Part shown: one piece after another, positions 1 through 10,655 of the stretch
Numbering within the stretch: position 1 is the stretch's first letter
How the letters are laid out: the number at the start of each line of letters is the position of its first letter
Assembly: GCA_036023115.1 (NCBI GenBank)
Contig: JAYKKT010000086.1
Coordinates: forward strand, 10,245,501 to 10,309,500
Source of the DNA: Brasenia schreberi
Lineage: Eukaryota; Streptophyta; Magnoliopsida; Nymphaeales; Cabombaceae
Direction of reading: 5' to 3'
DNA length: 64,000 nt
Translations under genes and position numbers: made by a program
Notes under the pieces: generated by a model
What the model was told of the DNA's origin: nothing
What the model saw: the letters and a program-made list of their open reading frames with translations, nothing else
Databases searched by the model: none

Positions 1-613
1 AAGACCAAGCGTTGGCCAAATCCCATACAAAAACCCAATCACTCGAGCCAAGGTGACTCGAGTCATCCCTTACCCAAACCAGCCCCAAGCGGCCCTAAAC
101 CCGGTATAATTTGTAGCTCTCGGAACTCCAAGTCTCCCCAAGCTCTCAAGCTCTCCGGCTTCGCTCCCACGTGCCCCAGACTCCATGTAATGAGTTGCAT
201 ACTCGCCATACTCGAGCTAGGTTGCATACCTGCATCGAACAAACCCGAACAAAACGTGCAAACACGCCTAAATGGATAAAATTGAGACTTAGGGTCGCCC
301 AAATCAAAAACTCGCCAAGTGCATGATTTCAAAAGGATTTTCAAACACTTGTTTATTCAAAAATCCATTTTGAGTTTAACTTGTTTCAAACGAAGTCTCT
401 AAGCGTACAGACTGACCCTTGCACGTCGGTGCAAGAAGGTCTGCGATGAAAAGATCCCGCTTGCCTACAATTGCCTTTCAAAAAGTCAGATATTTCAAAA
501 ACTACTTCGCTAGTTTGAGTAAGCTATCTGGCACGCCCTAAAAGCGAACATAAGCACGAAAAGGTTCACTTCAGGCCTAAGAAACCCGGAGTCGTGGATT
601 TTCCGTGTCTACA
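1..613 (+). mobile_element. 3' part of an LTR of related family E, inserted in F1 gag
   Basis: The sequence ends in the LTR terminus TCTACA, and F1 gag resumes directly after it. The next five bases, GTATG, are the expected target-site duplication; its partner would lie left of the window. The last 200 bases match the ends of the F1, B and C LTRs in layout: hairpin, spacer, second hairpin, TGGCACGCCC, terminus. The first 350 bases are only loosely like F1, with the same order of GAGTTGCAT, CCATAC and TTGCAT motifs. I read it as the 3' LTR of a divergent F1 relative whose body is off-window, or as a solo LTR. No credible gene lies in it. Confidence 0.8.
408..538 (+). other. U5 structural module of LTR E (hairpin 1, hairpin 2, primer-site mimic)
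   Basis: Hairpin 1 (408-443) has lower stem CAGAC/GTCTG, internal loop TGACC opposite AAG, apical stem CTTGCAC/GTGCAAG and loop GTCG. Hairpin 2 (509-526) pairs TAGTTT with AAGCTA through one wobble. TGGCACGCCC at 529-538 equals the first ten bases of the primer-binding site used by the other elements here. The structure is seen by eye; the function is unknown. Confidence 0.65.
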
Positions 614-2104
614 GTATGTACCCTCACCATTTCCAAGGAACTAGCGCAAAAACCCAAACCTGGTCGACCTACTTGTGCACCCATTCTTGTACTATACAAA
701 AAGCCCGCCCAAGTCGTCATTCGGGGACCACCAAAAGTGGAATCTCCGGTAAAATCAGCTTTAAAAATCCAAGGTTCTTCTCAGCTCATCCTTAGAGCCA
801 AGTTTAGCGCGAACCCTAGGCTGGTCATGGGGGAAGTCACTAGATCTGGGAGGATCTATCAACCCCCACACCTTCAAGGTGCTCAAAAGGTGGTCAGTGT
901 GCCTGGCCCCTCAAAAGCATGTATCCCTAGTGTTCTGCCAAAAGCAGATAAGGACAAAGTCATCCTAAATCCTTATGACTTTGAAAACCACCTTTCAAAG
1001 ATTCCTATTCACATGTCTATCCTAGAGCTTATAAAAACCTCACCTAGGCATAGACTTGTATTAGAGAAAATTCTAGAAAGGGCCAAGGTTGATTCGAACA
1101 TAAGTCCGGAATCCTTGTCTGCCCAAGTGGCTTTATTAGGAGCAAAATCGCCCATCACTTTCTCGGAAGATAATGTAGATAGACCCTACGAAACTCATAA
1201 CCAGGCCCTGCATATCGAGGTGGTTCTAAACAACCACTCTCTGGACAGGTGCCTAGTCGATGGTGGAGGAGGGCTCAACATCCTTCCACTTCATGTGGCG
1301 TACAAAATCGGAGTCGCCTTGACTTCAGTGAACCCAAGCCCCATCGTTATCACTAGATACGATGGGAATGCGTCTAGACCTTTAGGATCCATCGAACTCC
1401 CAATGGAAACGGGAAGGATCGAACACACGGGGGTGTTCCATGTCTTAGACATCCACCCCCATTATAACCTGTTACTGGGAAGGCCTTGGATACACAATTT
1501 GTGCGCTGTGCCATCCACCTTCCACAGGTGTGTCAAGATCCCTTTTAGGGACCAGGTCGTAGTGATCCTAGGTGAGAGTCACCCACAGCTTCAGGGGATC
1601 ATAAACTCCCCTTGTTTATCAAGCTCCCAGGCCCATGAGGCTAACCTGGGGCAAATTATGGTTGAGCCACCTCGGCTCGTGTTGAACAACCCTAGGAAGG
1701 TTGTATGTGTGAAGGGGCCGCCCAAAGCAGGCCCCCTCTCGTTTTTAATCCTCCTAGGAAAACCCAAGCGTTCCCTATTTCCAAAGCCCCTGGACAAGAG
1801 GCCATACGAGCCTAATATGGACGATAGCATGTTCCAGGACCACGACTTGTATCAAACCTTTTCAAAAAACAAAAAGTCGTGGAACATGTTGTTGAACATG
1901 GGCTACACGCCCTACAAGAGTCTAGGGGCGCAGAACTAGGGTCTCCTAGAGCCCATCCTTCCTAAGGCCAATCCAAGCCGATATGGGATCGGCTATACTC
2001 CCCGAATATCGCCGGAGCCACCCCCTATGACCACTTGGGTCAAGGGTGCCCCAGAGCCTGCCTTAGAAGAGACCTACGATTTAGATCTCCTATTCCGAGT
2101 CTAA
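614..2104 (+). pseudogene. gag: Gag C-terminal part and protease, F1 internal region 1
   Basis: This is the truncated end of the F1 gag-pro frame. Its N-terminal capsid part is missing because LTR E was inserted. The retropepsin region is clear: the active-site segment CLVDGGGGLNILPLH, with DGG in place of the usual D-S/T-G, and further on the flap-distal motif LLGRPWIH. The frame is open until a TAG at 1937-1939 where sister copies have a glutamine codon, about 55 codons before the family's normal TAA at 2102-2104. Pol follows 25 bases later in the +1 frame, after a splice-acceptor-like tract. It is certainly a dead copy, and the family assignment is firm. Confidence 0.85.
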
Positions 2105-2110
2105 CCCGTA

Positions 2111-2127
2111 GTGTTTTTCCTTTGTAG
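2111..2127 (+). promoter_or_regulatory. 3' splice-site-like tract between gag-pro and pol, F1 region 1
   Basis: A pyrimidine tract ending in TTTGTAG/G lies between the gag-pro stop and the pol ATG at 2130. The same arrangement occurs in B, C, D and region 4. TAT-lineage Ogre elements are known to splice near the pro/RT boundary; use of this site is inferred. Confidence 0.5.
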
Positions 2128-2129
2128 GT

Positions 2130-5100
2130 ATGACGGAAGATCCCTTTTCTAAAAATACCAAAAACATTTGAAAAGCTTAAAATCAAAAAAATCGAAAAAC
2201 AAGAAAAACCAAAAACAATGGAAAACAAAAACTCGAAAAAATAGTGCTTTGTATAGTTCTCAAAGTTCTTGTTTTACAAAAACCCAAAAAAATCGAAAAT
2301 TTGGAAAATACCAAAAAGATTTTATACATAGCTGCTCCTGGTAGGACTTTGGCAAAAGAAAAGGATTTCGAAAGAAACGTTGTCTGCATAGCCAGACCAA
2401 AAATTTCGAAATCACTTGAAAATCTAAGTACAAAACCAGGTCATTTTGAAAACCACGCATCAAATTCCCTCGGGTCTATAGCGCACGAGAATGATCAAAG
2501 CCCAGAAGTGGATCCCCTTGAGGAAGATCCCACTTCTGAGTTCCCAGAATTTCATAGAATTCTCGATTTTGAAAGACCTTCCCAATCAGTAGGAGGAGAT
2601 TTCATAGAGGTGAACCTAGGGGATGATTCCAATCCCAAAACCATCATGCTTGCATGAAACCAAAAGGTTAGCATTCATTGCATTTCTACGAACCTATTTA
2701 GATGTGTTTGCATGGACGTATGAAGACATGCCGGGCATAGATCCCAGCATTGTCGAACATCGTCTTCCCTTAGATGCAGGTGTAAAACCCATAAAGCAAA
2801 AGCTTAGTAAAATACACCCGAATGTACACACGCAAGTCAAAGAGGGTTTAGAAGATCTGCTAAAAGCCGGATTTATAAAACCCATTGTGTATTCTGATTG
2901 GTTGTCAAATATCATTGTGGTTTGAAAAACCAATGGGAAAATTCGAATATGCATCGATTTCAGAAACCTGAATAAAGCCACTCCAAAGGATAATTATCCT
3001 TTACCAAACATAGATTTGATAGTCGATAGTACTGCAAATCATGAAATGTTTTCATTCATGGACGGCTATTCAGGCTATAATCAAGTCAAACTAAGTCCAC
3101 GAGATCAGGGTAAGACCGCCTTCACAACCCCATGGGGTACGTACTGCTATACAGTCATGCCCTTTGGTTTGAAAAATGCCGGCGCAACATACCAACGAGC
3201 CATGACCATGATCTTCCATGATCAAATTCATGAGCTTGTAGAAGTGTATGTAGATGATCTCTTGGCAAAATCCAAAACCCAATGCACCCATATCGAATGT
3301 TTACAAAAGATTTTCGAAAGGCTTAGGCTTTACAAAGTAAAGCTAAACCCTCAAAAATGTGTGTTTGGGGTAGAATCAGGGAAGCTTCTAGGCTTTATGG
3401 TGAGCCAAAGGGGAATAGAAGTCGACCCCTCTAAGTGTTGAGCCATCATAGACATGGCTCCGCCCTCCAATCTCACCCAAATCCGTAGCCTCCAGGCTCC
3501 GCCCTTCATATCGAATCTGGCAACTAGATGCGAACCCTTCAACAAACTGTTGAGGAAGGGTACGAAATTCTTATGGGATGACGAATGCCAAAAGTCCTTC
3601 GAGAGACTGAAGGCATACTTGGTTAATCCCCCTGTTTTGAATCCTCCAAAGCAAGGAAAACCGCTTTTCTTATACATCTCTGTGCATGCAAATGCTTTAG
3701 GAGCCCTGTTGGCTCAATACGAGGATGACACCCATAAGGAGTATGCCATCTACTACATTTCAAAAACTCTCTTGGCTTATGAACGAAATTATCAAGTCAT
3801 GGAGAAGACGTGCTTGGCCCTAGTCTGGGCCTACCAGAAATTCAGACACTATTTCCTAGATCATGAGATCTGGATAGTGTCCAAGCTTGATCCAATCAAG
3901 CACTTGTTCGAAAAACCCATTCTCACGGGTAGATTGGGCAAATGGCAACTCCTTTTAATGGAGTATGATCTGAAATACCATCACCAGATCTCCATTAAGG
4001 GGCAAGCCCTAGAATATTACGTGGCTGAATTCCCCTTAGAGGACGCATATCCCACTCTTGTCGAAATGCCTGATGAAGGCATATTGCAAAACCATTTTCA
4101 AAACCACATTTTGGCAAATTCTTTCGAAAACCAAGTGTGGAGGATGCACTTCGATGGGGCACGAAACCAACGAGGGTCTGGTGCCGGGGTCATCCTAATC
4201 TCCCCTGAAAAGGGTGAGATTCCCATAGCAGTCCACTTAGATTTCGAATGTTCCAACAACGTAGCTGAGTATGATGCACTCATAGAGGGCTTAAGGATTT
4301 CGAAAACTCTAGGGGCATCATGCATCGAGGTCTTTGGAGATTCGCTCCTTGTCATAAACCAGGTTTTAAAAATTTGGCAAGTACGTAATGAGAAACTACT
4401 TCCATATCATAAGTTGGCCACTTGACTGGTCCAATCCTTCCAGTCGTGTAAGCTCACACACGTAGGAAGAGAGGACAATGGCATCGCCGATGCCCTCTCC
4501 TCCTTGGGTTCAGCCTTGAAGGTCGATCCCATTTCAGGGACCAGATCTTTGGAAATATGGCATGCGCCCCACCCATCCACACATGACTTAGATATTTGCC
4601 AAAACAACCCAGAGTCTATTGAAAAACCCTGGTTTCATGACATAAAACAATTTTTAGAAAATGGGGGATTCACCGAGGATGCCACATCCAAAGATAAAGC
4701 ATTCATTCGTAAGATTTCAACCCGATACACCATTCTGGGTGGGGTCTTATACAAAAAAAGTTTTACCGGCATTCTGCTTAGGTGTATCGACCTAGAGGAG
4801 GCTAGGATGGTGATGCATGAGTTCCACGATGGAGAATGTGGAGGTCATGTAAATGCCAACATGATGGTGATGAAAATACTTAGAGGGGGCTATTTTTGGT
4901 CCACCCAGAAAAAGGATTGTCACGAACATGTTAGAAAGTGTCATCCATGTCAAGTGCATGGGCACGCCATTCATATCCCTTCATCTGCATTGCATTCCGT
5001 GGTCAGCCCCTGGCCATTTACCATGTGGGCGTTTGACATCGTAGGCCCAATATTTCCAAAGGCCTCGAATGGGCATCGATTTATTTTAGCAGCCACGGAG

Positions 5101-5845
5101 TATTTCTCCAAGTGGGTGGAAGCCATTTCCCTAACCAATGTAATGGGGCAACATGTGGTGGCTTTCATCCGGAGGAATATCTTGGCTCGATTTGGGGTTC
5201 CACGAGACCTTGTGTCTGATAATGGTACCCCATTCAAAAACGAGCGGATGGTTAAGTTGTGCAACATGTATGGCATAACTCACCACTTCTCCTCGCCCTA
5301 CTACCCTCAAGGCAACGGCCAAGCCGAAGCCACAAACAAGACTCTCATTAGTATTATTGAGAAAACCTTAGAAAAGGGTAGGACGTGGCACGCTGGATGA
5401 AGCCTTATGGGCTTATAGGACTTCCATCCGAACTCCCACGAATGCCACACCATTCGAATTGGTCTATGGCACAAACGGCATTCTTCCCATTCATACTCAA
5501 CTGCATTCATTCCATACATCCATAGCACTCGACCTCCCCATAGAGACGCTTCAGCATGCTAGGATGGCCGAACTAGATTTGCTAGATGAGAGGCGACTCC
5601 TTGCCATGGATCATGCTCGTGCATACCGGCAAAGGATAGCCCGACATTATAGCAAACACATGAGACCTCTACGAACAATCCACCATCGTGGCCCACACCC
5701 CCTAGGCAAGTGGCGCCCCAACTGGGATGGACCCTATGTTGTACGAGCAACCACTACGAACAATTCGTATTGGTTGATCGATGTAGAAGGTAGGAATTTA
5801 GCAGATCCTATCAATATTCAATACTTAAAGAAGTATCATGTGTAG
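2130..5845 (+). pseudogene. pol: Pol (RT, two RNase H domains, integrase), F1 region 1
   Basis: This is a decayed TAT-type polyprotein. RT motifs FAWTYEDMPG, CIDFRNLNKATPKDN and YVDDLLAKSK are visible. A gypsy-type RNase H (about 3650-3960) and an archaeal-type RNase H (about 4130-4520, FDGA and GDSLLVINQV) follow. Integrase has the zinc-binding H-H-C-C region (4815-4960), the DDE core (FDIVGP, SDNGTPF, QGNGQAEATNK) and a C-terminal GPYVV module. Damage includes frameshifts near 2151, 2646 and 5394, in-frame TGA at 2923, 3439 and 4423 (all at conserved CGA arginine codons), and small deletions in RT (near 3498) and in the integrase C-terminus. The reading frame is therefore in at least four pieces and no full product is possible. 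Confidence 0.9.
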
Positions 5846-6999
5846 GATCTGGATTAAATTCCATTTTCGAAAATTTTTAGGGATAGCTACCTTGAGACAT
5901 GTGAATAAGGTGCAAAGGCAAAAACGTGTGACCCTGAGTGAGAGAATTCGCACTTGTGAAAGAGTGGAGTTTTCAAAATCGTGGTTACATTTCAAAATCC
6001 TTCTTCTTACAAAGAAAGGCCTAGTTCAACATAGCAAGATACTTGCAAGTAGTACGTGCTATTTCTAAATAGGCTGATCTGGAATGGATCGAGTGTATGC
6101 TTGGGATAAGTCCTCCCCTCTTCTCTTCTCCTTCCAAAAGGAAAACAAAGGCCCAAAACAAAAGGGAATTCCCCATTCAAAGTCTCTTTCCAAAAGAAAG
6201 AAACCATAATTTAAAAGGAAAATTGAATCTCTTGTGAAAAAGAGGGATTAAAGAAAAAATACTCCCAAAGGGAGACCCTCTATGAAAAAAAGGAAAAAGA
6301 GGCCAAAAAGCTCAAAAAGAGCAGTTTTCCGCCTTCTATGCCTCAAACCACGGGATGCTTCAGAAGGGACCGTGGTATCTCTTTCCCATCCCTGGCTTAT
6401 CCCAAGTTAAAGCATGGTTCATTTCGAGGAATCCTAAAGTAAAAATAGGATTTACTTACTTGAATTTCATCTTGTTTGAGAATTCAACGTTTCGAGTAAG
6501 GCGTAGGAATTTGAAATATGCCTTATTTTCTTATAAAACCTCCGCTAGATAAGCGAGTGTTAAGACTCAAACAAGGGCAAGCATGAAGAGCTCAAGATCC
6601 TTAGGATCGAGGCTCAAGACAGTTGTCCCTTTTGTAAATAACTTTTGTAAATAAGTTTTGAAAACCGAACATCGAACAGCATAGGATTTGCTCACTTAGA
6701 GCAGTAGGCCTTGTAAGTCTCTAGAGTTCGACCACATCTAGTCTCGGGGAGGTCGCCACTCTTGGCACCACACCCATGTCATTTGCATTCCACTCATGGT
6801 ACTTGCATAAACATGATCCCATTTAGGACCAGATTCCATAGTACAACCCTTTGGCGTGATATCTCCTCCTACCAGAGTTTGTAAATTGAGATTTTGCTAA
6901 AATTGGGACGATCCCATATTCTTCGTGGCTAGATCTAGGGAGACATTGAAAGGGGTGTTTGTCATCTTTGCCCTTACCCAAATCTATTTGGACAAGGCC
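5846..6999 (+). other. 3' untranslated region of F1 region 1 with conserved stem-loops
   Basis: This non-coding stretch between pol and the polypurine tract contains only short chance frames. Three inverted repeats recur at matching places in region 2, C and D. They are ATAGCA...TGCTAT enclosing ACTTGCAAGT (6031-6062), CCACGG...CCGTGG enclosing GCTTCAGAAGG (6348-6375), and AATCCTA...TAGGATT (about 6430-6452). A-rich stretches of AAAAGA type lie between them. I see no env-like or extra gene. Confidence 0.7.
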
Positions 7000-7012
7000 A
7001 AAGAGGGGCATC
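7000..7012 (+). promoter_or_regulatory. Polypurine tract, F1 region 1
   Basis: AAAGAGGGGCATC abuts the LTR start TGTA, as expected for the primer of plus-strand DNA synthesis. The same core precedes the LTR in region 2, B and C. Confidence 0.85.
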
Positions 7013-7489
7013 TGTAAATACCCCGAAATCCCACGAATTTCTTAAATAAACCTGGTTTTGTACAAGCAGCCCCAAAGGGCCATTTTGAGTCTGGAAACCC
7101 AGGAGCCTTCCAGACAACCCTGTATATATATTTTAAACTTCATATTTCAAAAATATATAATATGGCTTTTGAAAACCTTTAAAACACGTTTTTGAAACCC
7201 CAAAGCAGCTTGGCCTAATCAAGACAGGACCAGCGAAGTCAAAAAGAGCCCAGAACCGGAGCACATGTCAAGCCCGGCACAGCAACTCTCGTATCAAATC
7301 CATACCCCAGGATCTCGAACGTCGAAGACCCTGTTATTATCAAAATATCATTTGAAGTCATCTCCGGAAGGCAAAAACGGAGGCAGACGACCATGTTGGC
7401 GAAGACCCAACGCAGACGGAGTACTCATGCTGTCAGACCCCGCACAAATCGTCCGTTTCGAACCCAGCTCGAAGGAGTCAGAGTTCAGT

Positions 7490-7585
7490 TTGGATTGGAT
7501 CTGGACCATATATATCCAGATCCCAATCCAAACCCATGCGTGGACTTGGATTTGGATTTGGATCCAGAGATCCAATCCAATATCC
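7490..7585 (+). repeat. Paired GGAT-rich inverted repeats in F1 LTR1
   Basis: A 15-base arm TTGGATTGGATCTGG is followed after an 11-base A/T-rich loop by its complement with one extra C (7490-7531). A second TTGGAT-type inverted repeat lies just downstream. The block recurs in the solo LTR (8940-9035), LTR3 (about 47790-47885) and D (about 53153-53245). It lies in U3 upstream of the TATA box, so a protein-binding role is possible. Confidence 0.6.
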
Positions 7586-7785
7586 ATATCCATGGCCCAC
7601 ATCACCTTCTCATAAATGGAGGTGGGGCCCACTTGAATTTCATGTGGGATTATGGGCATGAGAGAGAGTGGGGGGTGGATAAGATCAAGAGTGTTGTAAT
7701 TAAGCTTGACTTGTGTGTCAAGTTTGGGGTTAATCATGTGGGTTAGCCTAATTGAGTGGGTTTAAGCTTGTAATTAGCCAAAACC

Positions 7786-8110
7786 TAACCTAGGGCTGTA
7801 CCAACATGAGGTGGTTAAGGTCTATGGGCCATGCAAAGGGAGCTCCTTCACCTAAACCTAACCCAAAACACCTAATCCTAGTCTTTCACCCTAATCCACC
7901 CCTAATCTGAGCCTAATCACCTAACCCACTTCCCTAATCCCGGCCTAATCCCAACCTAATCACCTAACCCACTTCCCTAATCCTTCCCTAAACCTAGGTT
8001 AATTTCCCTAAACCTAGCCTAAACCTAGCCTAATCACCTAACCTAGCTCACTAAACCTCACCCTAGAACCCAACCACTTAACCAAACCCTAAACCCCTAA
8101 ACCACCCCTA
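7786..8110 (+). repeat. CCTAA-rich tract in F1 LTR1
   Basis: Dense degenerate CCTAA, CCTAATC and CCCTAAAC words resemble, but do not match, plant telomere repeat CCCTAAA. It is present in all four F1 LTRs (9236-9560, about 48085-48430, about 53440-53790). No coding signal is seen. Confidence 0.6.
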
Positions 8111-8245
8111 GCCCACAATCTACCCAAACCACTAGTTTTTAAAATATCTGGCCCTACCCTTTCCAGCCCACCTTATCTTCATACCACCCTACCTAAACCA
8201 CCTAACCACTACCCCAAACCCAGCCCTAACCGACCTACCCATCCC

Positions 8246-8253
8246 TATATAAA
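8246..8253 (+). promoter_or_regulatory. TATA box of F1 LTR1
   Basis: TATATAAA lies about 1.2 kb into the LTR and is followed at once by a C tract and GGGGGCGGG, which can pair as a hairpin. Transcription would start about 30 bases downstream, leaving a leader of about 2 kb inside the LTR. Confidence 0.7.
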
Positions 8254-8456
8254 CCCCCCCCCTTGGGGGCGGGTTTTCCTATCCAGTCACCTTCCCCAAG
8301 CTCAACCGGGACCCCACTTCCCAGCCCAGCCGAACCCAGCCACCTGCTCCACCTGCTCCATCTGCACCACCACCGGCACCGCCACCTACACCACCACCTG
8401 TCACCACCCCTGCCCTCGGCCGAACCATTTGCTCCACCACACCCGGCTGCTTTCTT

Positions 8457-8461
8457 CCATC
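8457..8461 (+). repeat. Target-site duplication CCATC, left copy (solo LTR)
   Basis: Matches CCATC at 11768-11772 on the far side of the solo LTR. Confidence 0.85.
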
Positions 8462-9697
8462 TGTAAACACCCCGAAATCCCACGAATTTCTCAAAATCCA
8501 TCTGGTTTTATACAAGCAGCCCCAAAGGGCCATTTTTGAGTCTGGAAACCCAGGAGCCTTCCAGACAACCCTGTACATATGTTCTAAACTCTGTATTTCA
8601 AAAATATATAATATAGCTTTTGAAAACCTTTTAAAACACGTTTTTGAAACCCCAAAGCAGCTTGGCCTAATCAAGACAGGACCAGCGAAGTCGAAGAGAG
8701 CCCGGAACCGGAGCACATATCAAGCCCGGCAAAGCAACTCTCGTATCACATCCATACCCCCAGGATCTCGAACGTCAAAGACCCTGTTCTTATCAAAATG
8801 TCATTTGAAGTCATCTCCGGAAGGCAGAAATGGAGGCGGATGACCATGTTGGCGAAGACCCAATGCAGACGGAGTACTCATGCTGTCAGACCCCGCACAA
8901 ATCGTCCGTTTCGAGCCCAACTCGAAGGAGTCAGAGTTCAGTTTGGATTGGATCTGGACCATATATATCCAGATCTCAATCCAAACCCATGTGTGGACTT
9001 GGATTTGGATTTGGATCCAGAGATCCAATCCAATATCCATATCCATGGCCCACATCACCTTCTCATAAATGGAGGTGGGGCCCACTTGAAATTCACGTGG
9101 GATTATGGGCATGAGAGAGAGTGGGGATGGATAATATCAAGAGTGTTGTAATTAAGCTTGACTTGTGTGTCAAGTTTGGGGTTAATCATGTGGGTTAGCC
9201 TAATTGAGTGGGTTTAAGCTTGTAATTAGCCAAAACCTAACCTAGGGCTGCACCAACATGAGGTGGTTAAGGTCTATGGGCCATGCAAAGGGAGCTCCTT
9301 CACCTAAACCTAACCCAAAATACCTAATCCTAGCCTACCACCCTAATCCACCCCTAATCTGAGCCTAATCACCTAACCCACTTCCCTAATCCCGGCCTAA
9401 TCCCAACCTAATCACCTAACCCACTTCCCTAATCCTTCCCTAAACCTAGGTTAATTTCCCTAAACCTAGCCTAAACCTAGCCTAATCACCTAACCTAGCT
9501 CACTAAACCTCACCCTAAAACCCAACCACCTAACCTAGCCCTAAACCCCTAAACCACCCCTAGCCCACAATCTACCCAAACCACTAGTTTTTAAAATATC
9601 TGGCCCTACCCTTTCCAGCCCACCTTATCTTCATACCACCCTACCTAAACCACCTAACCACTACCCCAAACCCAGCCCTAACCGACCTACCCATCCC

Positions 9698-9704
9698 TAT
9701 ATAA
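9698..9704 (+). promoter_or_regulatory. TATA box of the solo F1 LTR
   Basis: TATATAA is followed by a C tract and GGGGGCGG, at the same place as in LTR1. Confidence 0.65.
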
Positions 9705-10472
9705 CCCCCCCCCCTTGGGGGCGGATTTTCCTATCTAGAAGCCCACCTAGATCCCAGCCGGGTCCTCTCCTATCTAGCGACTCTTCCCAGCCCAGCCGGG
9801 ACCACTCTTCCCAGCCCAGTCGAACCTGCTCCACCTGCCCCACTTGTTCCGCCTGCACCACCACCATCCCTCCATCCCACCACCACTTGCACCGCCATCT
9901 TCACCACCTCCCGGCCGAGCCTCACTACCTGCCCTCCTCCCTTCCAGCAGAGCGCCTTCTTCTTTCCATTCGGTTAGTACCCCTTACTTCGTCTCACCTT
10001 CTCTACTCCCTCTCCACTCTCAGCCACCTAAACCCTACCACAACACCCTACCACCAGCCATTCCCCTTTGCTGCCACCCTTCTCACTCAGCCGAACCTAG
10101 TCATCCTAGCAGCCCGCTACCACCACATTCCCCTAGGACTCCCATTTGACCTTCCCTTCAACTCCCCTTAGGTCCATATTCCCTAACACTCTATACTCTC
10201 CATTCGCGACCCTACATACATACTTGGCCCAGCCCCTTTAACCCCCCACAACAAGGCGACACCCACTTGCAGCCGGCCATCTTCAAGGCGCTTATCCCAC
10301 GCCCCATTTGCAGCCGGCCAGCACCCTTTGTCGTTCATCCTCGCGGAGCTCCCGTTTGCAGCCCAAGGCGAAGGCCCAAGCCCACGCTCAAGCAAGGCCT
10401 CTACGGACCAGCTACTAGTAAGTGCCTAACTCGGTCCTTAGTTGTATACTTGCTTGAGATTCAATTTGATAC

Positions 10473-10526
10473 GGGGTTGTAATAACGGAGCATAGTCTCC
10501 CCCCGCTTGTAATAACGTGGCTTGGC
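10473..10526 (+). promoter_or_regulatory. Conserved TTGTAATAA pair, candidate poly(A) module, solo LTR
   Basis: Two TTGTAATAA words flank a GGAG...CTCC dyad and a C tract. The block is conserved in every F1 LTR and in both C LTRs although surrounding sequence differs. TTGTAA and AATAA resemble plant far-upstream and near-upstream poly(A) elements, so it may mark the R region; this is inference. Confidence 0.5.
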
Positions 10527-10655
10527 ACACCCACACACGTGCACTCTCTTAGTTGTGCACGATTTTGAATACACACAGGCCTAATCAGCCCATAATATAT
10601 AAGTATATACATATACTTTCGTTTTTGAAGGGTTTTTGCTTAAGTTGGGTGCGTT

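Larger units (their letters stand above)
7013..8461 (+). mobile_element. F1 LTR1, first part (U3, promoter, start of leader)
   Basis: It begins TGTAAATACCCCGAAATCCC directly after a polypurine tract. It holds a conserved GGAT-type dyad (7490-7531), a CCTAA-rich tract (about 7786-8110) and a TATA box at 8246. It then breaks off at CCATC, where a solo LTR of the same family was inserted. The LTR resumes at 11773. Joined length is about 3.23 kb. Confidence 0.9.

Noticed and set aside
408..443. tRNA or snoRNA gene
   Set aside because: The hairpin recalls a small RNA but lacks A/B boxes, an acceptor stem or C/D boxes, and always sits in an LTR end.
2623..2925. Independent 100-codon gene in F1 region 1
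   Set aside because: RT sequence (FAWTYEDMPG) lying between a frameshift and a stop in the decayed pol.
5846..7012. Possible env-like or extra gene after pol
   Set aside because: Only frames under 80 codons, not conserved in the matching tails of region 2, C and D.
8801..9112. Conserved open frames on both strands across the GGAT dyad of F1 LTRs
   Set aside because: Low-complexity repeats of WIQIQ and LDLDLD type; the sense frame is broken in LTR3, so there is no sign of coding constraint.
9844..10171. Proline/histidine/serine-rich frames in the F1 leader
   Set aside because: Products of CACC- and CCT-rich low complexity; frames differ between LTR copies.
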